This document shows, in pieces, positions 6,694-8,779 of a stretch of DNA of 8,779 nucleotides. The notes beneath the pieces were generated by a model. The model was given only the letters and a program-made list of their open reading frames with translations, was not told the DNA's origin and searched no databases. Numbering within the stretch: the first letter of the stretch is position 1; every line of letters begins with the position of its first letter. Source of the DNA: Comamonadaceae bacterium (GTDB lineage: Bacteria; Pseudomonadota; Gammaproteobacteria; Burkholderiales; Burkholderiaceae_C); NCBI GenBank assembly GCA_024642025.1, contig JAHEBY010000087.1, positions 1 through 8,779 on the forward strand. The letters run 5' to 3'. Position numbers and translations under genes: made by a program.

Positions 6694-7242
6694 TTAGTCG
6701 AGCGTTTCTATTGTGTGATGCATGTTGGTATAGATACACAGGTCGCCGGCAATCTCCAGAGATTTCTTCACGATTTCCCGCGCAGACAGCTCTGTGTTTT
6801 GCAGCAGGGCAATGGCCGACGCCTGAGCATATGCGCCACCCGAACCTATGGTAACTACTCCGTTTTCTGGCTCGAGTACATCGCCGTTGCCCGTGATGAT
6901 GAGAGAAGCCTCCCTGTCAGCTACAGCCAGCATGGCCTCCAGACGGCGCAGAACACGGTCAGTTCGCCAATCTCGCGTGAGTTCGATCGCGGAACGAACC
7001 AGATGCCCTTGATGCTTCTCGAGCTTTGCTTCAAACCGTTCGAACAAGGTGAATGCGTCAGCGGTTGCACCAGCAAAGCCCGCCAGGACTTTGCCGTGAT
7101 AGAGCTTGCGCACCTTGCGGGCAGACCCTTTGACAACAATATTACCCAGCGTAACCTGCCCGTCTCCGCCAATTGCCACTTCTTGCCCATTGGCAGTCTT
7201 GCGTCGCACGCTGATGATTGTTGTGCCGTGAAACTGATCCAT
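6694..7242 (-). CDS. hslV: HslV (ClpQ), threonine peptidase of the HslVU protease
   Basis: Proteasome beta-like peptidase that forms a double hexamer capped by HslU. It is 182 residues, close to the family norm. The conserved mature N-terminus TTIISVRR begins at Thr7, so MDQFHG is a 6-residue propeptide that must be removed to expose the catalytic threonine. Other family features are GDGQVTLGN (26-34), a basic segment around KGSARKVRKL (38-47), GFAGATADAFTLFERFE (55-71) and IGSGGAYAQ (132-140). The ATG is the only start that leaves this short propeptide. No strong Shine-Dalgarno motif lies before it. It follows the STAS-protein gene after 40 nt and precedes hslU by 3 nt. I found no convincing sigma-32 promoter directly upstream, so expression may come from further upstream. 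Confidence 0.98.
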   Translation of the reverse strand: MDQFHGTTIISVRRKTANGQEVAIGGDGQVTLGNIVVKGSARKVRKLYHGKVLAGFAGATADAFTLFERFEAKLEKHQGHLVRSAIELTRDWRTDRVLRRLEAMLAVADREASLIITGNGDVLEPENGVVTIGSGGAYAQASAIALLQNTELSAREIVKKSLEIAGDLCIYTNMHHTIETLD

Positions 7243-7282
7243 GTGTGATCGTCTGTGGCGGTTCAGTATGCCGCCCGCAAGC

Positions 7283-8755
7283 TCATGTCATTCGCCGTAT
7301 GACACCGGCGTGCTCATGAATGCCAATAACATTGAAAAATGAAGCAACCAGCCGGTGCATATCCCTGAATTGAATCTGACAACCTTCGCCTTCCAGCGCC
7401 GCGACCCAATTCAGAATGGTCCCCGCGGCAGAAAAGTCAACCCGTATCAGTTTCGAACAGGAAATCACCAACCGGGGTGATCCTTGCGCGCTTTCTCGAA
7501 GTACGTCCAATAAAGCGGTTGGATCACCCAGCAATTCGCCAATCAACTCAACCTGCGCTGACTCGGCTCCAGCTGAGTCGACATCAAGGTCAGACCGGGA
7601 CGATGAGGCCGTGTCAGAAAAATGCAGCTGCTCCACCCCCAGCACATGATTGTTTGGATTGTTTTCATCGTATTTTCCACCGGGCAGCTGCCAAGGCGGG
7701 GGAGACACTTCGTAGGTTACACAGTAGTCCAGCGCAACCAATTCAAACTCATCCTGACGTCGCATCAGACGCAACGCGTCCATGCGCAATCGCCAACCGG
7801 ACGTATCGCGGTCCCGGTCTCCAGATACCGTCAACAACCGCAAGGCTTTGTCCAGGGTATTGGCTCCCAAGAAACGCAATTCCAGCGCCTGACTGCACCA
7901 AGTATCAAATAATGATGCCAGAGGTGCAACGGCGTCTGGTTCGACAGAATTCAGCAGCGACCAGTCAAGATGCCAAGGTGCAGGTGCGTTAAGCAGTGAC
8001 AACTTCAATTTGTCTACGACCGGTTGGGAAAGCACTGCGGGAGCCTTCCACAAAAACACGTCTGATGCCGGGCGCAACCGACCCGGCCGGGAACGCGGGC
8101 CCTCGGGGCCAACCAAATCAGGAAGAGAAAACCACGCTGGGGCGGAGCGGCCAAACCGCTCGGCAAACTCCAGGGCGATACCATCAAATTTTGCCTGCTG
8201 GCCCGTGGCACGATACAGGTCGAACAACGCGCCGGCCCATAAATCTGCAGACTCCCGGGTTACCGAATCCTGACGCAATGCGTCCAGCAACACTGCTTCA
8301 GCCCCATCGTCGTCACGGTTGGCAAAACGAATGGACGCCTCCTCCAGATCGGCGTCAGTTCCCGAGTCATCAGACGCACCCGCGTACAGCTTGGATGTGG
8401 CGTAGCCCCTACCACCCTGTTCGACAGTTGGGGGATGAGCCACACTTCCGGGCGGTTGCCAAGTATCACCAGTGCGCACAGGCGAAGCGGGTACGGATTC
8501 GCGCAGCACCGGCAATGCCCGCGGCACAGTATCCGTGAATCCCCTGTCACGGTTGACTTGAGAACGTTGCTCCAGGCTGGCAACCTCGGTGGGTTCGAAG
8601 TGGTCAACGGGCGGCAGCGTGTCGGGGGGCACGGTATCGGGCAAACTCTCAGGGCCAGAAGGCTGAGGCGGAGCGGCGGCCTTGTCGTCGACAATGGCGG
8701 ACGCAGCAGACGGCGGATCACCCTGCTGCTTGCCCTTCCACCATTGTTTGGACAT
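7283..8755 (-). CDS. Uncharacterised protein with TPR-like segment and STAS domain(s)
   Basis: I recognise the type but no named gene. The 490-residue protein has no signal peptide or membrane segment and is probably cytoplasmic. Residues 1-120 are rich in Pro, Ser, Asp and Glu and look disordered. Residues about 136-205 are helical and TPR-like, with EEASIRFAN and LWAGALFDLYRATG. Residues about 232-305, with WHLDWSLLNSVEPDAV and LELRFLGANTLDKAL, resemble a degenerate STAS domain. A conserved-looking linker follows (EFELVALDYCVTYEVSPPPW, 336-355). The C-terminus (about 398-487) fits a STAS domain: LVISCSKLIRVDFSAAGTILNW has alternating strand-helix character and Ser442 near the position phosphorylated in SpoIIAA-type anti-anti-sigma factors. 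MlaB-like STAS proteins are another parallel. It precedes hslV by 40 nt. The ATG at 8755 follows no strong ribosome binding site, and the frame stays open to the window edge, so the start may lie further upstream. The domain calls are by eye. Confidence 0.8.
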   Translation of the reverse strand: MSKQWWKGKQQGDPPSAASAIVDDKAAAPPQPSGPESLPDTVPPDTLPPVDHFEPTEVASLEQRSQVNRDRGFTDTVPRALPVLRESVPASPVRTGDTWQPPGSVAHPPTVEQGGRGYATSKLYAGASDDSGTDADLEEASIRFANRDDDGAEAVLLDALRQDSVTRESADLWAGALFDLYRATGQQAKFDGIALEFAERFGRSAPAWFSLPDLVGPEGPRSRPGRLRPASDVFLWKAPAVLSQPVVDKLKLSLLNAPAPWHLDWSLLNSVEPDAVAPLASLFDTWCSQALELRFLGANTLDKALRLLTVSGDRDRDTSGWRLRMDALRLMRRQDEFELVALDYCVTYEVSPPPWQLPGGKYDENNPNNHVLGVEQLHFSDTASSSRSDLDVDSAGAESAQVELIGELLGDPTALLDVLRESAQGSPRLVISCSKLIRVDFSAAGTILNWVAALEGEGCQIQFRDMHRLVASFFNVIGIHEHAGVIRRMT

Positions 8756-8779
8756 ATGGGCTTCAATCTCATCGATCTT

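Noticed and set aside
5962..7248. A 428-codon open frame on the plus strand opposite hslU and hslV
   Set aside because: Its codons are exact reverse complements of the sense codons of both hslU and hslV (same register). It stays open because TTA, CTA and TCA codons are rare in those genes. The predicted protein shows no recognisable family and the sense genes are certain.
7257..7275. Small hairpin (GGCGG/CCGCC, 9-nt loop) between the STAS gene and hslV, considered as a terminator
   Set aside because: The stem is only 5 bp and no T-run follows on the minus strand. It may slightly affect hslV translation but does not qualify as a terminator.
7243..7400. Search for a sigma-32 heat-shock promoter in front of hslV
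   Set aside because: A CTTGCG is present near 7280 but no CCCCAT-like element lies at the right distance, and other TTG-containing hexamers pair with poor -10 sequences. The evidence is too weak to call.
7996..8538. A 180-codon plus-strand frame opposite the STAS-protein gene
   Set aside because: It is low-complexity, rich in Arg, Pro and Thr, as expected from the complement of a GC-rich coding region. No motif or start signal supports it.

Overview
The window reads as a chromosomal segment of a Gram-negative betaproteobacterium, most likely Burkholderiales and possibly the Comamonadaceae. This rests on the protein sequences, the moderate GC content, a meso-diaminopimelate-type MurE and the gene order. 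It is an inference from family resemblance, since no database search was possible. Every gene I can support is on the minus strand, so transcription runs from the right end to the left end.

Right part (about 5365-8755): a poorly characterised protein with a proline-rich N-terminus, a TPR-like helical segment and apparently two STAS-type domains is followed by hslV and hslU. These two encode the peptidase and the AAA+ unfoldase of the HslVU protease. Spacing is 40 nt and then 3 nt, so the three genes are probably cotranscribed.

Middle (5061-5364): this is the only large non-coding gap, 304 nt. It separates hslU from the division and cell-wall (dcw) cluster. It holds a 44-nt nested inverted repeat, two 7-nt A-tracts, a candidate extended -10 promoter, and three GTGG boxes at exact 10-bp spacing that match the operator pattern of MraZ. 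The boxes sit over the -10 and the predicted transcription start. That suggests MraZ represses the cluster it heads.

Left part (1-5060): mraZ, rsmH (mraW), ftsL, ftsI, murE and the start of murF, in the classical dcw order. The genes are tightly packed: a 6-nt gap, then overlaps of 4, 4, 1 and 4 nt. mraZ, murE and probably murF start with GTG. Together they encode the cluster regulator, a 16S rRNA methyltransferase, the divisome scaffold FtsL, the septal transpeptidase FtsI (PBP3), and the ligases that add meso-DAP (MurE) and D-Ala-D-Ala (MurF) to the peptidoglycan precursor.

I saw no tRNA, rRNA, CRISPR array, insertion sequence or prophage. Most of the window is conserved core genome. The least explained parts are the STAS-domain protein, the nested inverted repeat upstream of mraZ, and an 8-G homopolymer inside the SAM-binding motif of rsmH.
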